Shown: one piece after another, positions 62,431-64,000 of the stretch
Layout: every line of letters begins with the position of its first letter
Position numbering within the stretch: position 1 is the first letter of the stretch
Origin: Doris montereyensis
Taxonomy: Eukaryota > Mollusca > Gastropoda > Nudibranchia > Dorididae
Direction of reading: 5' to 3'
Assembly: GCA_037039925.1 (NCBI GenBank)
Contig: JAXRKP010001365.1
Coordinates: forward strand, 63,501-127,500
Length of the DNA: 64,000 nt
Notes under the pieces: model-generated
Seen by the model: the letters and a program-made list of their open reading frames with translations, nothing else
What the model was told of the DNA's origin: nothing
Databases searched by the model: none
Program-made: the position numbers and the translations under genes

Positions 62431-62492
62431 TACACACACACACGCACACACACACACACACACACACATACACACACACACGCACACACACA
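62431..62492. repeat. (CA)n microsatellite
   Basis: CA repeat with CG and TA interruptions. Confidence 0.96.
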
Positions 62493-62669
62493 CTCAATAC
62501 AATTTCCCTCGCCCCCAATCAGGGGTCATAAGCATTACATAGATATGTTTATAATAATTCATAGGTCGATATTGCCGATGGCCATTAAAATCTAGATCAA
62601 AATCTAAACGCTCGTGACATTATTTGTGTATTGATTGTGTATTACAGTGATGGATGTCGTAACTAATTT

Positions 62670-64000
62670 GTACCAGTGGGGGGGGGCGAGCGCCCTGGTC
62701 ATTCAGAAGGGGGTGGGGTGAACGCCCTGGTCATTCAGAAGGAGGGGGGTGAACGCCCTGGTCATTCAGAAGGAGGGGGGGTGAACGCCCTGGTCATTCA
62801 GAAGGGGGGGTGAACGCCCTGGTCATTCAGAAGGGGTGAACGCCCTGGTCATTCAGAAGGGGGTGAACGCCCTGGTCATTCAGAAGGGGGGGTGAACGCC
62901 CTTGTCATTCAGAAGGAGGGGGTGAACGCCCTTGTCATTCAGAAGGGGGTGAACGCCCTGGTCATTCGGAAGGGTGGGGGTGAACGCCCTGGTCATTTGG
63001 AAGGGTGGGGGTGAACGCCCTGGTCATTCGGAAGGGTGGGGGTGAACGCCCTGGTCATTCGGAAGGGTGGGGGTGAACGCCCTGGTCATTTGGAAGGGTG
63101 GGGGTGAACGCCCTGGTCATTCGGAAGGGGGGGTGAACGCCCTGGTCATTTGGAAGGAGGGGGGTGAACGCCCTGGTCATTCGGAAGGGGGGTGAACGCC
63201 CTGGTCATTCGGAAGGAGGGGGGTGAACGCCCTGGTCATTCGGAAGGGGGTGAACGCCCTGGTCATTCGGAAGGGGGGGTGAACGCCCTTGTCATTCGAA
63301 AGGGGTGAACGCCCTGGTCATTCAGGGGGGGTGAACGCCCCTGGTCAATCGGAAGGGGTGAACGCCCTTGTCATTCAGAAAGGGGTGAACGCCCTGGTCA
63401 ATCGGAAGGGGGTGAACGCCTGGTCATTCAGAAGAAGTGAACGCTCTTGTCATTCAAAGGAGGTGAACGCCCTGGTCATTCAGAAGGGGGGGTGAACGCC
63501 CTTGTCATTCAGAAGGGGAGGTGAACGCTCTTGTCATTCAGAAGGAGGGGGATGAACGCCCTGGTCATTCAGAACGCTCTTGTCATTCAAAGGAGGGGTG
63601 AACGCCCTTGTCATTCAGAAGGAGGGGAGGTGAACGCTCTTGACATTCAGAAGGAGGGAGGTGAACGCCCTTGTCATTCAGAAGGAGGGGGATGAACGCC
63701 CTTGTCATTCAGAAGGAGGGGGTTGAACGCCCTGGTCATTCAGAAGGAGGGGGGTGAACACCCTTGTCATTCAGAAGGAGGGGGGTTGAACGCCCTGGTC
63801 ATTCATGTCATTCAGAAGGAGAGGGGGGGTGAATGCCCTGGTCATTCGGGAAGGAGAGGGGGTGAACGCCCTGGTCATTCAGGAAGGAGGGGGGTGAACG
63901 CCCTTGTCATTCAGAAGGAGGAGGGGTGAACGCCCTTGTCATTCAGAAGGGGGGGGCACCGTCGTCATTCGGGAGGGTGGGGGGGGGGCAATGCCATCTC
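62670..64000. repeat. G-rich minisatellite, unit about 27-32 bp, over 40 copies
   Basis: Core GTGAACGCCCTGGTCATTC followed by AGAAGG or GGAAGG and a variable run of G. Length variation is nearly all in the G run (GGGG to GGGGGGGG), with AGG inserts. The array reaches the right edge of the window, so its full length is unknown. Confidence 0.96.

Overview
This window looks like eukaryotic, invertebrate nuclear DNA, most probably from a gastropod mollusc. That is an inference from three things: intron-rich genes with short exons and GT-AG introns, a very repeat-rich AT-biased background (SINEs, LINE remnants, MITEs, long CT/GA and AT microsatellites, scattered AGATCTAGATCT-type motifs), and protein sequences that resemble metazoan orthologues. 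No prokaryotic features, CRISPR arrays or operons are present. Simple long-ORF reading is misleading here: almost every long open frame is a tandem repeat whose unit length keeps frames open, or a transposon fragment. The real genes are in short exons.

Three host genes can be reconstructed by matching splice sites and codon phase. (1) MRPS15 (mitochondrial ribosomal protein uS15m), minus strand, seven exons from 12366 down to about 1692. (2) PACRG (parkin co-regulated gene, a ciliary/axonemal protein), plus strand, four certain coding exons 20090-22837, with a probable 5' exon at 14167 and a near-perfect RFX X-box at 13989. MRPS15 and PACRG are therefore head to head. (3) A cathepsin L cysteine protease, minus strand, eight coding exons from 36873 down to 31545. 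One orphan terminal exon (19245-19498, minus) lies inside the PACRG gene region.

All three genes carry small length errors (one or two bases, nearly always a run or dinucleotide that is too short) that break the frame, while splice sites, catalytic motifs and conserved blocks are intact. This pattern across three unrelated adjacent genes points to consensus error in the underlying long-read assembly rather than three pseudogenes.

Layout: 0-1.1 kb minisatellites; 1.3-12.4 kb MRPS15 with a 3' MITE, SINE, LINE, Tc1/mariner remnant and minisatellites in its introns; 12.8-23 kb AT array, SINE, X-box, PACRG and another LINE; 24.4-30.5 kb a cluster of DNA-transposon remnants (a pogo-type element, a foldback element with a tRNA-like centre, a PIF/Harbinger transposase, a 199-bp MITE) and a short repeat array; 31.5-36.9 kb cathepsin L; 37-44 kb composite repeats and microsatellites; 44.8-64 kb essentially gene-free, with minisatellites, LINE copies (one head-to-head pair), SINEs, a 1-kb tetranucleotide array and, at the right edge, a G-rich minisatellite that runs out of the window.
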